Source of the DNA: Rugamonas brunnea
GTDB taxonomy: Bacteria > Pseudomonadota > Gammaproteobacteria > Burkholderiales > Burkholderiaceae_D
Length of the DNA stretch: 64,000 bases
NCBI RefSeq assembly: GCF_014042345.1
Contig: NZ_JACEZT010000010.1
Span: 62,001-126,000 of the forward strand
Direction: 5' to 3'
The notes under the pieces are model-generated. The model was not told the DNA's origin. It was given only the letters and a program-made list of their open reading frames with translations, and made no database searches. Within the stretch, counting starts at the first letter, position 1, and each line of letters begins with the position of its first letter. The position numbers and the translations under genes were made by a program. This document shows, one piece after another, positions 1 through 8,619 of the stretch.

Positions 1-242
1 GCGAAGTCCTTGCCCAGCAGGGTCACACTGCCGCGCGTGGGCGTATCGAGCCCACCCAGCAGGTGCAGCAGCGTCGATTTGCCGGAACCGGAAGCGCCTA
101 CGATGGCAACGCGCTCGCCGCGCCGCACCTCGATATCGATCCCGTTCAGCACCTGCACCGAGTAGGCGCCTTGCGTGAAGGTCTTGCCCAGACCACGGCA
201 GGACAGCACGGGCGCGCCGTTGTGGAGGTCGTGATTACTCAT
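1..242 (-). CDS. lolD: Lipoprotein-releasing ABC transporter ATP-binding protein LolD (N-terminal part)
   Basis: Only the first 80 codons are in the window; the gene runs off the left edge. The reading from the ATG at 242 contains an ABC ATPase Walker A motif, GASGSGKST at residues 49-57, followed by the LLHLLGGLD sequence typical of LolD. LolD is the cytoplasmic ATPase that drives LolC/E to release outer-membrane lipoproteins to LolA. The start overlaps the last 8 bases of the upstream permease gene, so the two are translationally coupled, which supports a LolCD assignment over a generic MacB-type ATPase. Confidence 0.88.
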   Translation of the reverse strand, partial: MSNHDLHNGAPVLSCRGLGKTFTQGAYSVQVLNGIDIEVRRGERVAIVGASGSGKSTLLHLLGGLDTPTRGSVTLLGKDF

Positions 243-1500
243 AGCGCAGCGCCTCCGCAGGTTTCACACGGGCCGCCCACCAGCTCGGATAGAGCGTGGC
301 CACGAACGCCAGCAGTACCGCCACGCCGCCGATCTTGTACACATCCGGCCAGCGCAGGTCGGACGGCACGGTGCTGATGTAGTAAATATCCTTCGACAAG
401 AACTGCACTCCCAATAAATGTTCGATAAACGGCACGATCACGTCCACGTTGAGCGCCACGGTCACGCCCAGGGTCACGCCGATGGCCGTGCCCAGGATGC
501 CCACCAGCGCGCCCTGGATCATGAAGATCTTCATGATCGAACGGGGCGAGGCGCCCAGCGTGCGCAGGATGGCGATGTCGGCCTGCTTGTCCGTCACCGT
601 CATCACCAGCGTGGAGACGAGGTTGAATGCGGCCACGGCGATGATCAAGGTCAGGATGATGAACATCATGCGCTTTTCCGTCTGTACGGCAGCGAACCAG
701 TTGGCGTTCAGCTTGGACCAGTCGCGCATGATGAGGTCCGGGTGCATGCTGCGCTTGAGGTCCAGCGCCACTTCGGGCGCGCGGTGCATGTCGGACAGGC
801 GCAGCCGCAGGCCGGACGGGGCGTCCATGCGCAGCAGCTTTTCGGCGTCCGTGATGTGGACGAAGGCCAGGCCGGAGTCGAACTCATTGTGGCCGGCCTC
901 GAAGATGCCTACCACCGTGAACGAGCGCAGGCGCGGCAGTACGCCAGCCGGGGTGGCCTGGCCCTGGGCCAGCGCCAGCGTCACCTTCTCGCCCAGGTTC
1001 ACGTGCAGCGCGCGCGCCAGCTCGATGCCCAGCACGATGTTGTAGGCGCCCGCTTCCAGCGCCGCGAAGCTGCCACGCTTGATCTGGCGCGACACATCCG
1101 ACACGGTCGGCTCCTGCTCCGGCAGCACGCCGCGAACCACGGCCGGGCGCAGCTCATCGTCGCGGATCAGCATGCCCTGCGTTTCCACGAACGGGGCGGC
1201 GCCGATCACTTCCGGGTTCTTGCGCGCTTCGGCGGCTTCGAACTGCCAGTCGGGCATGGAGCCGCGCGCGTCGAAAATCTCAACGTGGGCCAGCACCGAC
1301 AGCATGCGGTCCGTAACTTCCTTCTGGAAGCCGTTCATTACGGACAGCACGACGATCAGCGCGGCCACGCCCAGGCCGATGCCGGCCATGGAGATGAGCG
1401 AGATAAAGGAGATAAAACTGTTACGGCCGCTGCGCTTGCCGGCGCGCGTGTAGCGCAGGCCGACCAGCCATTCAAACGGCAGTTTCTGCATGATGCTCAT
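235..1500 (-). CDS. lolC: Lipoprotein-releasing ABC transporter permease, LolC/LolE family
   Basis: Inner-membrane permease of the Lol system, 421 residues from the ATG at 1500. The N-terminus has the family signature [11 protein letters not shown] followed by the first membrane helix ([20 protein letters not shown]). A large periplasmic domain follows, then three C-terminal helices with the FtsX-type sequence [18 protein letters not shown], the coupling region that contacts the ATPase. Length and four-helix layout match LolC/LolE. An in-frame ATG at 1545 is less likely because its extra 15 residues do not resemble the family. The gene overlaps lolD. LolC and LolE cannot be told apart securely here, so the symbol marks the family. 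Confidence 0.9.
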   Translation of the reverse strand: MSIMQKLPFEWLVGLRYTRAGKRSGRNSFISFISLISMAGIGLGVAALIVVLSVMNGFQKEVTDRMLSVLAHVEIFDARGSMPDWQFEAAEARKNPEVIGAAPFVETQGMLIRDDELRPAVVRGVLPEQEPTVSDVSRQIKRGSFAALEAGAYNIVLGIELARALHVNLGEKVTLALAQGQATPAGVLPRLRSFTVVGIFEAGHNEFDSGLAFVHITDAEKLLRMDAPSGLRLRLSDMHRAPEVALDLKRSMHPDLIMRDWSKLNANWFAAVQTEKRMMFIILTLIIAVAAFNLVSTLVMTVTDKQADIAILRTLGASPRSIMKIFMIQGALVGILGTAIGVTLGVTVALNVDVIVPFIEHLLGVQFLSKDIYYISTVPSDLRWPDVYKIGGVAVLLAFVATLYPSWWAARVKPAEALRYE

Positions 1501-1751
1501 GGGGTCCCAAAACGGTGGAATGTTCGCGAGCCCGCAGTTTGCCATATAAACAGCATGTCATGGGGCGCTGGCGGCGGTTTTGACCCGGTCCGCCGGCGGT
1601 TCCGGCTGCTGCGGGCCCTTATGGAGCTCACGTTTAACCCGTTCTTAAGCTTGCGGCCTTGATATTGAATAAATACCAATGACTTGCAAATCGCACGATG
1701 CAGGGCGCTTCGCGCCTTACCCAGCGGCAGCCAGATAAATTACAATGCCGC

Positions 1752-2807
1752 ATGACCCAGATTACCCTCGCCTTGCCGTTCGCCCTGCCCCCGTCCGAAC
1801 TTGCCCCCGACCTGCACCGCGCCCTTGAGCTGCCCGCCCTTGCGGCCCTGCTGTCGCGTACCGCGTCCGAGCGCCGGGAGACGATAGACTCGGGCGCCCG
1901 CGCGCTGCCCTACGAAACGTGGCTGTCGCACACGCTGGGCTTGACGGGAGCGGCGCCAGCCGCGCAAGGCGCGTCGCTGGCCGAACAAAGCGCCCCGCTG
2001 GCCGCCGCCGCGCTGGCCGGCTTTGGCGCCGCGCCAACGGATGGCCACTGGTTCATCGTCCACCCTATCCATGTACAGATGGCGCGCACCCACCTGACGC
2101 TGGCCGATCCGCGCCAGTTGCGGCTGGACGAGGCCGAGGCGCGCGCGCTGTACGAATCGGCCCGCCCCTATTTCGAGGAACTGGGCAAGCCCCTGGTCTA
2201 TGGCGACGCTACCACCTGGTTCATGCGCGCCGACGACTGGCAAGGCTTGCGCACCGCCTCGCCCGACTGCGTCACCGGCATGAACCTGAGCGACTGGATG
2301 CCCGAAGGCGAACACGCCATCGCCGCCCGCAAGCTGCAGAACGAAATCCAGATGCTGTGGTACGAGCACCCCGTCAACGAAGCCCGCCAGGCGCGCGGCC
2401 TGCCGCCAGTCAATTCGTTCTGGCTGTGGGGCGGCGCATCGGGCGGCCAGCCGTCGTCGGCGCCCGCCGTCGTCGCGGGCCAGCCCTGGCTGCGCGCCAT
2501 CAGCCCGGCGCCCCTGCGCGACGCCACCTTCGACACGTTGCTGGCCAAGGGCGGATCGCATCCGATGGCCGTGCTGGGCCAATTGATCGAACCGGCCATC
2601 GCCGGCGAGTGGGCCGCCTGGCTGGACCACATGCGCGCGCTGGAACAGCAATGGTTCGCGCCGCTGCTGGCCGCCCTGCGCGATGGCCGCATCAGCCGCG
2701 CCACGCTGGTGCTCAGCCACCGCCACACCAGCGCCAGCTACACCACCAGCAAACTGGCGCAACACAAATTCTGGCGCAAGCCCACCCTGAACAAGTTATC
2801 GACATGA
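1752..2807 (+). CDS. RpfE-like conserved protein upstream of recJ
   Basis: A 351-residue soluble protein starting MTQITLALPFALPPSE. Features seen include WFIVHPIHVQMARTHL, a WMPEGEHAI block and NSFWLWGGA, which I recall from the betaproteobacterial and Xanthomonas RpfE-type family, often labelled as a putative cofactor-independent phosphoglycerate mutase. Its biochemical role is not established. The stop codon overlaps the recJ start (ATGA), and the same gene order (rpfE-recJ) is known from the Xanthomonas rpf region, which supports the family call. I do not claim a mutase activity. The longer in-frame start at 1698 was not chosen because those extra residues look unrelated to the family. Confidence 0.62.
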   Translation: MTQITLALPFALPPSELAPDLHRALELPALAALLSRTASERRETIDSGARALPYETWLSHTLGLTGAAPAAQGASLAEQSAPLAAAALAGFGAAPTDGHWFIVHPIHVQMARTHLTLADPRQLRLDEAEARALYESARPYFEELGKPLVYGDATTWFMRADDWQGLRTASPDCVTGMNLSDWMPEGEHAIAARKLQNEIQMLWYEHPVNEARQARGLPPVNSFWLWGGASGGQPSSAPAVVAGQPWLRAISPAPLRDATFDTLLAKGGSHPMAVLGQLIEPAIAGEWAAWLDHMRALEQQWFAPLLAALRDGRISRATLVLSHRHTSASYTTSKLAQHKFWRKPTLNKLST

Positions 2808-4498
2808 CCCGCATTGCCACCCGCCCCTGCTCCTTCCGCACGTCCGAAATGCTGCGCCAGGGCGGCGTCCACCCCGTGCTGGCGCGCTTGTACGCGGCGC
2901 GCGGCCTGACCGACATCCGCGAACTGTCGAGCGAACTGGCGGCCATGATCCCGCCTTCGGGTCTGCTGCACGTGGACGCGTCGGCCGTGTTCCTGGCCGA
3001 CGCCATCGCGGCCGGCAAGCGCATGGTGATCGTGGCCGACTACGATTGCGACGGCGCCACCGCCTGCGCCACCGCCCTGCGCGGCCTGCGCGCCATGGGT
3101 GCGGTGGTGGACTTCATCGTCCCCAACCGCTTCGAATACGGCTATGGCCTGACTCCCGAAATCGTGGAACTGACTGCGCGCGAGAAGCAGCCCGACATCA
3201 TCATCACGGTGGACAACGGCATCGCCAGCATCGACGGCGTGGCCGAGGCCAACCGGCGCGGCATCGAGGTGGTGGTGACGGACCACCACCTGCCGGCCGA
3301 CACGCTGCCCGACGCGCGCGTGATCGTCAATCCCAACCAGCCGGCCTGCGGCTTCCCCAGCAAGCACCTGGCCGGGGTGGGCGTGGTGTTCTACGTGCTG
3401 CTGGCCCTGCGCGCGGAACTGCGCCGGCGCAGCGTGTTCGACGCCCAGACCCAGCCCAAGCTGGACAGCCTGCTGGACCTGGTGGCGCTGGGCACCGTGG
3501 CCGACGTGGTGCGGCTGGACCCGAACAACCGTATCCTGGTGGCGCAAGGCCTCAAGCGCATGCGCGCGGGCCGCATGCACGCGGGCGTGGCGGCGCTGTT
3601 CCGCGTGGCCGGCCGCGATCCGCGCAGCGCCAATCCGTTCGACCTGGGCTTCGCGCTCGGCCCGCGCCTGAACGCGGCCGGACGGCTGGAGGATATGTCC
3701 CTGGGCATTGAGTGCCTGATCACGGACGACGAGGGCCGCGCATGGGATCTGGCCCAGCAGCTCAACGAGATCAACCTCAAACGGCGCGAAATCGAGGCCG
3801 AGATGCAGGACACGGCCCTGCTCCACCTGGACCAGTTCGAGCCAGCCAACAGCAGCACCATCAGCGTGTTCGACGACAGCTGGCACCAGGGCGTGATCGG
3901 CATCGTAGCCTCGCGCCTGAAGGAGAAGTTCTACCGCCCCACCATCACCTTCGCGCCCGGCGCGGACGGCTGGCTCAAGGGCTCGGGCCGCTCCATCCCC
4001 GGCTTCCACCTGCGCGACGCGCTGGACCTGGTGTCCAAGCGCGCGCCCAGCCTCATCGACAAGTTCGGCGGCCACGCGATGGCGGCCGGCCTCACCATCC
4101 GCGCCGAAGCCTTCGACGCCTTCTCGGCCGCGTTCGAGGAAGTGGGCCGGGCCTGGCTCACCGAACAACAACTGGAACGGGTGATCGAGACCGACGGCCC
4201 GCTGGAGGACGACTGCTACACCACCAATTTCATCGCCCTGATGGACGGCCAGGTGTGGGGCCAGGGCTTCGCACCGCCCGTGTTCTGCGACGAATTCCGG
4301 GTCGTCAGCCAGCGCATCCTCAAGGAGCGCCACCTCAAGCTGCTGCTGGAGAAGAACGGCACCCGCTACGATGCGATCTGGTTCGGCCATGTGGACGCAC
4401 TGGGCGACCGGGCCCGCGTCGCATTCCGGCTCGACGCCAACGAGTACAACGGCGTCACCAAGGTGCAGTTGCTGGTGGAGCACGCGGAACCGGCATAA
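2804..4498 (+). CDS. recJ: Single-stranded-DNA-specific exonuclease RecJ
   Basis: 5'-3' single-strand exonuclease of recombination and mismatch repair, 564 residues. The DHH phosphoesterase core is clear: DYDCDG at residues 79-84, VDNG near 137 and the DHH triad at 160-162, which bind the catalytic metals. The DHHA1 domain has GGHAMAAG near residue 423, and a C-terminal OB-like part follows (RFRLDANEYNGVTKVQLLVE-type ending). The length agrees with bacterial RecJ. The start overlaps the stop of the preceding gene by four bases (ATGA), indicating coupled translation. A longer in-frame extension upstream only reads through the previous gene in another frame. Confidence 0.95.
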   Translation: MTRIATRPCSFRTSEMLRQGGVHPVLARLYAARGLTDIRELSSELAAMIPPSGLLHVDASAVFLADAIAAGKRMVIVADYDCDGATACATALRGLRAMGAVVDFIVPNRFEYGYGLTPEIVELTAREKQPDIIITVDNGIASIDGVAEANRRGIEVVVTDHHLPADTLPDARVIVNPNQPACGFPSKHLAGVGVVFYVLLALRAELRRRSVFDAQTQPKLDSLLDLVALGTVADVVRLDPNNRILVAQGLKRMRAGRMHAGVAALFRVAGRDPRSANPFDLGFALGPRLNAAGRLEDMSLGIECLITDDEGRAWDLAQQLNEINLKRREIEAEMQDTALLHLDQFEPANSSTISVFDDSWHQGVIGIVASRLKEKFYRPTITFAPGADGWLKGSGRSIPGFHLRDALDLVSKRAPSLIDKFGGHAMAAGLTIRAEAFDAFSAAFEEVGRAWLTEQQLERVIETDGPLEDDCYTTNFIALMDGQVWGQGFAPPVFCDEFRVVSQRILKERHLKLLLEKNGTRYDAIWFGHVDALGDRARVAFRLDANEYNGVTKVQLLVEHAEPA

Positions 4499-4613
4499 GG
4501 CTGGATTACCTCCAAAGCAACACAATCCCCGCAGCAAGATATTGCGCCAGATCAACTCCCGCCTGCGGCGTTGCCCCATCATGGGCGCTCAGGGAGGGAA
4601 ACCATGCGCACCA

Positions 4614-4642
4614 TTGCCAATCATCCGAAAGTGGAGTATAAC
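4614..4642 (+). promoter_or_regulatory. Sigma70 promoter of the toxin-antitoxin operon
   Basis: TTGCCA (4614-4619) and TATAAC (4637-4642) are separated by exactly 17 bases. The predicted transcript would start near 4649, about 15 bases before the antitoxin ATG at 4664, leaving a very short leader with GGAGGA at 4655-4660. This favours the 4664 start over an in-frame ATG at 4604 that also has a purine-rich site upstream. Confidence 0.65.
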
Positions 4643-4663
4643 GAATCCATAAACGGAGGACAT

Positions 4664-5101
4664 ATGCATCCCACCTACGCCTACCCCAAGAGCCGCTTCG
4701 AACCCACGGTACTGGTCGACCTGAACGCCAAGGCCGAGCGCGAGCGCCTCTCCAAGTCCGCCCTGAAGGGCTTCTTCCGGCTCGTGGCCGCCTGGAACCT
4801 GCGCGACGACGACGCCCGCGAACTGCTGGGCGGGCTGTCCTCCAGCGCCTACTACGAATGGAAAAAGAATCCGGAACGGGTGCTGGAGGTGGACCGCATC
4901 ACGCGCATCTCCTACCTGCTGGGCATCTACAAGGCGCTGCACATCCTGTACGGCGACAAGCTGGCCGACGAGTGGGTCAGCCTGCCCAACACCAACCAGA
5001 TTTTCGGCGGCCGCACGCCGCTGGCCCACATGCTGGGCGGCGGCTTGCTGGCCATGCAGACCACACGCCAGTTGCTCGACGCCCGCCGCGGAGGGCTGTA
5101 A
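4664..5101 (+). CDS. Antitoxin of RES-Xre type (MbcA/ParS/Xre, DUF2384)
   Basis: A 145-residue antitoxin. Residues about 35-75 form a helix-turn-helix-like segment (LLGGLSSSAYYEWKKNPERV), and residues about 75-143 match the DUF2384 toxin-binding domain, with the characteristic ending WVSLPNTNQIFGGRTPL then a short helix. Such proteins neutralise the adjacent RES toxin by blocking its active site and usually repress their own promoter. The toxin gene starts directly after this stop codon. The start at 4664 is chosen because a good promoter lies at 4614-4642 inside the alternative N-terminal extension (start 4604, 165 residues), which would be untranslatable from that transcript. Confidence 0.87.
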   Translation: MHPTYAYPKSRFEPTVLVDLNAKAERERLSKSALKGFFRLVAAWNLRDDDARELLGGLSSSAYYEWKKNPERVLEVDRITRISYLLGIYKALHILYGDKLADEWVSLPNTNQIFGGRTPLAHMLGGGLLAMQTTRQLLDARRGGL

Positions 5102-5839
5102 GTGCCGGTCAGCCTGATCCCCCGCCTCACCCCGCCCCTGACCACACTGCGCCAGTTCGACACCTGCCGCCTGCTGCCATCGCGTTTCGCCGACGTGGAG
5201 GATTCGGTGCTGGCGCCGCTGGCCGAGAGCGACGACCACCTGCACGACCTGTTCGACCTCGATAACGCCACCAACGCGCGGCTGGTGGCGCAGCACGGCG
5301 GCGCGCCGGGCATCAGCATGGACGAACTGGTGTTCGGCGTGCCGAACTTCCGCATCATCAACGCCGCCTTCACCTACGCGCGTCCGGAAGGCAGCCGCTT
5401 CAACGATGGCTTGCGCGGCGCGTGGTACTGCGCGTTCGATATCGAAACGGCGCTGGCTGAAGTGAGCTTCCACAAGACCGTGGAGTACATGGAGATCAAC
5501 CGCTTCGACGACGCCGTGAACTACCAGACCATGCTGGCCGACTTCACCTCCACCTTCCACGACCTGCGCGCGCAACCGCGCTACGAAGGCTGCCTGGACC
5601 CGGCCAGCTACATCGAATCACAGCAACTGGCGGCACGCCTGCTCGACGGCGGCTCGATGGGCGTGATCTATCCCAGCGCGCGCCGGTCGCAAGGCACCAA
5701 CCTGGCCTGCTTCCGGCCAGCGCTGGTGGGCAATGTGCGCAAAGGCGACGTGTATCGCCTGAGCTGGCACGGCACGCCCGAACCGCGCATCGAACGCGTG
5801 GCGCCGGCCGCAGACAACGCAGACAGCACAGATGATTGA
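5102..5839 (+). CDS. RES-domain toxin (NAD-degrading type)
   Basis: A 245-residue RES family protein with a GTG start abutting the antitoxin TAA; a GGAGGG site lies in the end of the antitoxin gene. The family residues are present: GSRFN (R99), a GAWY block (Y109), TALAE (E120) and YPSARR (S192). Characterised RES toxins (for example MbcT) deplete NAD+ by phosphorolysis or hydrolysis. RES, the last part of the domain name, comes from conserved Arg, Glu and Ser, all three visible here, so the toxin is likely active. Together with the preceding DUF2384 gene it forms a complete type II system next to recJ. Confidence 0.9.
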   Translation: MPVSLIPRLTPPLTTLRQFDTCRLLPSRFADVEDSVLAPLAESDDHLHDLFDLDNATNARLVAQHGGAPGISMDELVFGVPNFRIINAAFTYARPEGSRFNDGLRGAWYCAFDIETALAEVSFHKTVEYMEINRFDDAVNYQTMLADFTSTFHDLRAQPRYEGCLDPASYIESQQLAARLLDGGSMGVIYPSARRSQGTNLACFRPALVGNVRKGDVYRLSWHGTPEPRIERVAPAADNADSTDD

Positions 5840-5941
5840 CTAATCAACAATCTTCGCTGCCCGGATATCGCCAATGACCGGACGATCGGTTAACATGGCT
5901 GCCATTGAAGGCATCAAGCCGCACTTTTTACCGAACATCGT

Positions 5942-6271
5942 ATGCAAACCAAACCAGAAAACGACACCGACCTGCGCCTCAAAGTGAACCGCGAAACCGC
6001 CCGCCTGCCGTGGACCGAACTGCTCAAGCATTTCGCCGCCGGGAACGTGGTGTGGGTGGCCAATTCGCTGGACCTGGTGGACGTGGCCGTGCGCATCTCG
6101 CACGACGACAAAGCCAACATCAGCCAGTGGATGAACGCGGGCCTGGTGGCCAAGGTGTCGGACCAGCAGGCCCAGAGCTGGCTGGAGGCGGACGCGGAAC
6201 TGTGGGCCGTGGTGGTCAGCCCCTTCATCCTCGTGCAGCAGGAAAAACCCACCGCCCAGCGCGTCCACTGA
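5942..6271 (+). CDS. DUF2288 family protein
   Basis: A 109-residue soluble protein. The sequence matches my recollection of DUF2288: RETARLPWTELLKHFA near the N-terminus, SLDLVDVAVRISHDDK in the middle and a Trp-rich C-terminal part (WLEADAELWAVVVSPFILVQ). The family is widespread in proteobacteria and has no known function. It stands alone between the toxin-antitoxin pair and a GntR regulator; the 102 bases before it could hold its promoter, but no strong ribosome binding site is seen. Confidence 0.8.
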   Translation: MQTKPENDTDLRLKVNRETARLPWTELLKHFAAGNVVWVANSLDLVDVAVRISHDDKANISQWMNAGLVAKVSDQQAQSWLEADAELWAVVVSPFILVQQEKPTAQRVH

Positions 6272-6290
6272 CCGCCCGCTGAGCGCACGT

Positions 6291-7049
6291 ATGACCAACA
6301 CACCAGCGGCACCGGCAGCACCGGCAGCACCAGCGGCAACGGCGACACCTGCGGCCACGGACGACATCCAGAGCGGCGCCGCCAGTTCCGGCGACATCGC
6401 CAACCATATCGCGGAAGCCATCGCGGCGCGCAAGCTGCCGCCGGGGACCAAGCTGCGCGAGGAAGCGCTGTGCCGGCTGTATTCCGTCAGCCGCACCAAG
6501 ATCCGCGCCGCGCTTCTGAGCCTGTCCAAGGATAAGCTGATCCAGATCGTGCCCGACAAAGGCGCGTTCGTCAGCCAGCCCAGCGAGCAGGAATCGCGCG
6601 ACATCTTCGCCGCGCGCCGCCTCATCGAAGGCGCGCTGGCGCGCGAGTTCGTCGCCAAGGCCAAGGCGGCCGACTACCGCAAGCTGGAACAGCACCTGAA
6701 GGCGGAGCGCAAGGCGCTGGCCGGCGACCAGAATTCCAAGCAGCGCTCGCAGCTGCTGGGCGACTTCCACGTGCTGCTGGCCGAGGTGGTGGGCAACGAC
6801 GTGCTGAAGGAGATCCTGCGCGAACTGGTGGCCCGCAGCACGCTGATCACCATGCTGTACCAGTCCGACCGGGACGCGGTCTGCTCATCGGACGAACACA
6901 CCACCTTCCTGGAAGCGGCCAAGGCCGGCGACGCTGAACGGGCCGCCACCTTGATGCTGCATCACCTGAGCCACGTGGAAGCGGCCCTGAGGTTCGACGG
7001 CAGCGCAGCCGAAAGCCGGCGCGACCTGGTGACGGCGCTGCTGATGTAG
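6291..7049 (+). CDS. GntR family transcriptional regulator, FadR/FCD subfamily
   Basis: A 252-residue regulator. The first 25 residues are an Ala/Pro/Thr-rich tail encoded by repeated GCACCGGCA-like units, so a later start is possible. Residues about 30-95 form the winged helix (IAEAIAARKLPPGTKLREE, then SVSRTKIRAALLSLSK and DKGAFVSQPS), and residues about 105-240 the all-helical FCD effector domain. FCD domains usually bind a carboxylate or nucleobase-derived ligand with a metal. It lies tail to tail with the deaminase-permease genes and is a candidate for binding the palindrome at 10164-10177 in front of the permease; that link is inference only. Confidence 0.88.
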   Translation: MTNTPAAPAAPAAPAATATPAATDDIQSGAASSGDIANHIAEAIAARKLPPGTKLREEALCRLYSVSRTKIRAALLSLSKDKLIQIVPDKGAFVSQPSEQESRDIFAARRLIEGALAREFVAKAKAADYRKLEQHLKAERKALAGDQNSKQRSQLLGDFHVLLAEVVGNDVLKEILRELVARSTLITMLYQSDRDAVCSSDEHTTFLEAAKAGDAERAATLMLHHLSHVEAALRFDGSAAESRRDLVTALLM

Positions 7050-7091
7050 CACCTTTCGTTCTATCGGGACGTAACACATTTCGAAAACCGA

Positions 7092-7115
7092 GGTCAAACC
7101 CAAGGGTCAGACCCC
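7092..7115. repeat. Short GGTCARACCC tandem near gene convergence
   Basis: GGTCAAACCC at 7092-7101 is followed by GGGTCAGACCCC at 7104-7115, the latter nearly self-complementary around one central base. It lies between two convergent genes and may be a weak hairpin or part of a dispersed repeat. There is no T-run, so no terminator is claimed. Confidence 0.4.
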
Positions 7116-7128
7116 AGGCTGGCTATGA

Positions 7129-8493
7129 TCAGGCGCTGGTGGCCAGCGCCAGCTCGCGCGCCAGCGCGTTGTGGCGCTCGATGACCACCGGCAGGTCGAC
7201 CGTGGCCAGCACGCCGTCGCGCACCACCACCTTGCCATTGATGATGCTGTACGAGACGTTGGACGGGGTGCAGAACACCAGCGCCGCCACCGGATCGTGC
7301 AAAGCGCCCGCGAAGCCGATCTGGTCCAGCTTGAACATGACGATATCGGCCGCCATGCCCGGCTTGAGCGCGCCGATGTCGTCGCGGTTGAGCACCTTGG
7401 CGCCACCCAGCGTGGCCACTTCCAGCGCCTGGCGCGCCGTCATCGCGTCCGGCCCGTAGCCCACCCGCTGCAGCAGCATGGCCTGCCGCACTTCGCCCAG
7501 CATGTGGCCGGAATCGTTGGAGGCGCAGCCGTCCACACCCAGGCCCACCGGCACGCCCTGGTCCAGCATCTTGCGGATCGGCGCGATGCCGGAAGCGAGC
7601 CGCATGTTCGAGCACGGGCAGTGCGCGATACCGGTGCCGGTGCGGCTAAACATATAAATGCCGTCATCATCGAGCTGCACGCAGTGGGCGTGCCAGACGT
7701 CGTGTCCGACCCAGCCGCAGTCCTCGGCATATTCGGCCGGCGTCATGTTGAACTTCTCGCGGCTGTAGGCGATGTCGTTGACGTTCTCCGCCAGATGGGT
7801 ATGCAGGGACACGCCATAGCTGCGCGCCATGGAAGCCGCTTCCTTCATCAGGTCGCGCGACACGGAGAACGGCGAGCATGGCGCCACCACGATACGCTCC
7901 ATCGCATAGCGGCCCGCGTCGTGGTAAGTCTCGATCAAGCGCTGGGTATCCTTGAGGATCGCGCCCTCCTCTTCCACGACGCGGTCCGGCGGCAGGCCGC
8001 CCTTGGACTGGCCCACGCTCATCGAACCGCGCGCCGCGTGGAAACGCATGCCGATCTTGCGCGCCGCTTCGATGCTGTCGTCGAGCCGGCAATCGTTTGG
8101 GTAGATGTACAGGTGGTCGCTGCTGGTGGTGCAGCCGGACAGGATCAGTTCCGACATGGCCGTCAGGGTGGACACCTGCACCATGTCGGCCGTCAGGTTG
8201 GCCCAGATCGGGTACAGATTGGTCAGCCAGTTGAACAACTCGCCGTTCTGCGCGGCCGGGATCACGCGCGTGAGGCTCTGGTACATGTGGTGGTGAGTGT
8301 TGATCAGGCCGGGCATCACCACGTGGTTGGCGGCGTCGATCACCTCGTCGGCGTCTTGCGGCAAATCGGCCGTGGGGCCGACCTGCATGATCACATTGTC
8401 GCGGATATAGACACCGCCGCCGGCGATCTCGCGCCGTTCATCATCCATGGTCACCACAACGCGGGCGTTCTTGATCAAGAGAGTCTTAGTCAT
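7129..8493 (-). CDS. Amidohydrolase: 8-oxoguanine deaminase / AtzB-like family
   Basis: A 454-residue amidohydrolase starting MTKTLLIKNARVVVTMD (ATG at 8493; the longer frame to 8583 has no family resemblance). Metal ligands expected for the superfamily are visible: NTHHHMYQ near residue 65, HTHLAEN mid-protein, AHCVQLDDD and GVDGCASND toward the C-terminus. Families with this profile include 8-oxoguanine deaminase and hydroxydechloroatrazine ethylaminohydrolase. The neighbouring NCS2 nucleobase permease argues for a purine-type substrate and hence 8-oxoguanine or guanine-like deamination. Probably cotranscribed with the permease (126-base gap). Confidence 0.82.
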   Translation of the reverse strand: MTKTLLIKNARVVVTMDDERREIAGGGVYIRDNVIMQVGPTADLPQDADEVIDAANHVVMPGLINTHHHMYQSLTRVIPAAQNGELFNWLTNLYPIWANLTADMVQVSTLTAMSELILSGCTTSSDHLYIYPNDCRLDDSIEAARKIGMRFHAARGSMSVGQSKGGLPPDRVVEEEGAILKDTQRLIETYHDAGRYAMERIVVAPCSPFSVSRDLMKEAASMARSYGVSLHTHLAENVNDIAYSREKFNMTPAEYAEDCGWVGHDVWHAHCVQLDDDGIYMFSRTGTGIAHCPCSNMRLASGIAPIRKMLDQGVPVGLGVDGCASNDSGHMLGEVRQAMLLQRVGYGPDAMTARQALEVATLGGAKVLNRDDIGALKPGMAADIVMFKLDQIGFAGALHDPVAALVFCTPSNVSYSIINGKVVVRDGVLATVDLPVVIERHNALARELALATSA

Positions 8494-8619
8494 TTTATTG
8501 TCGGAATAAGAAGAATGAAAAAAACACTGCGGAAACAGCGCACGCGCACTGCGGAAACAATGTGAAAGGCCAAAACCGGCCATCGCTGGCCGGTCCTGGA
8601 AATACTGCGGATGGCTAGT

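Noticed and set aside
418-1662. Long plus-strand ORF of 414 codons opposite lolC
   Set aside because: His/Arg/Gln-rich composition typical of antisense reading in a high-GC gene; lolC on the other strand has clear family signatures.
6300-6345. GCACCGGCA-like microsatellite as a phase-variable switch
   Set aside because: The 9-base units keep the reading frame and encode only an Ala/Pro tail of the GntR protein; no off state would result.
7092-7115. Intrinsic terminator between the GntR and deaminase genes
   Set aside because: The dyad is only five bases per arm and has no T-run on either strand.
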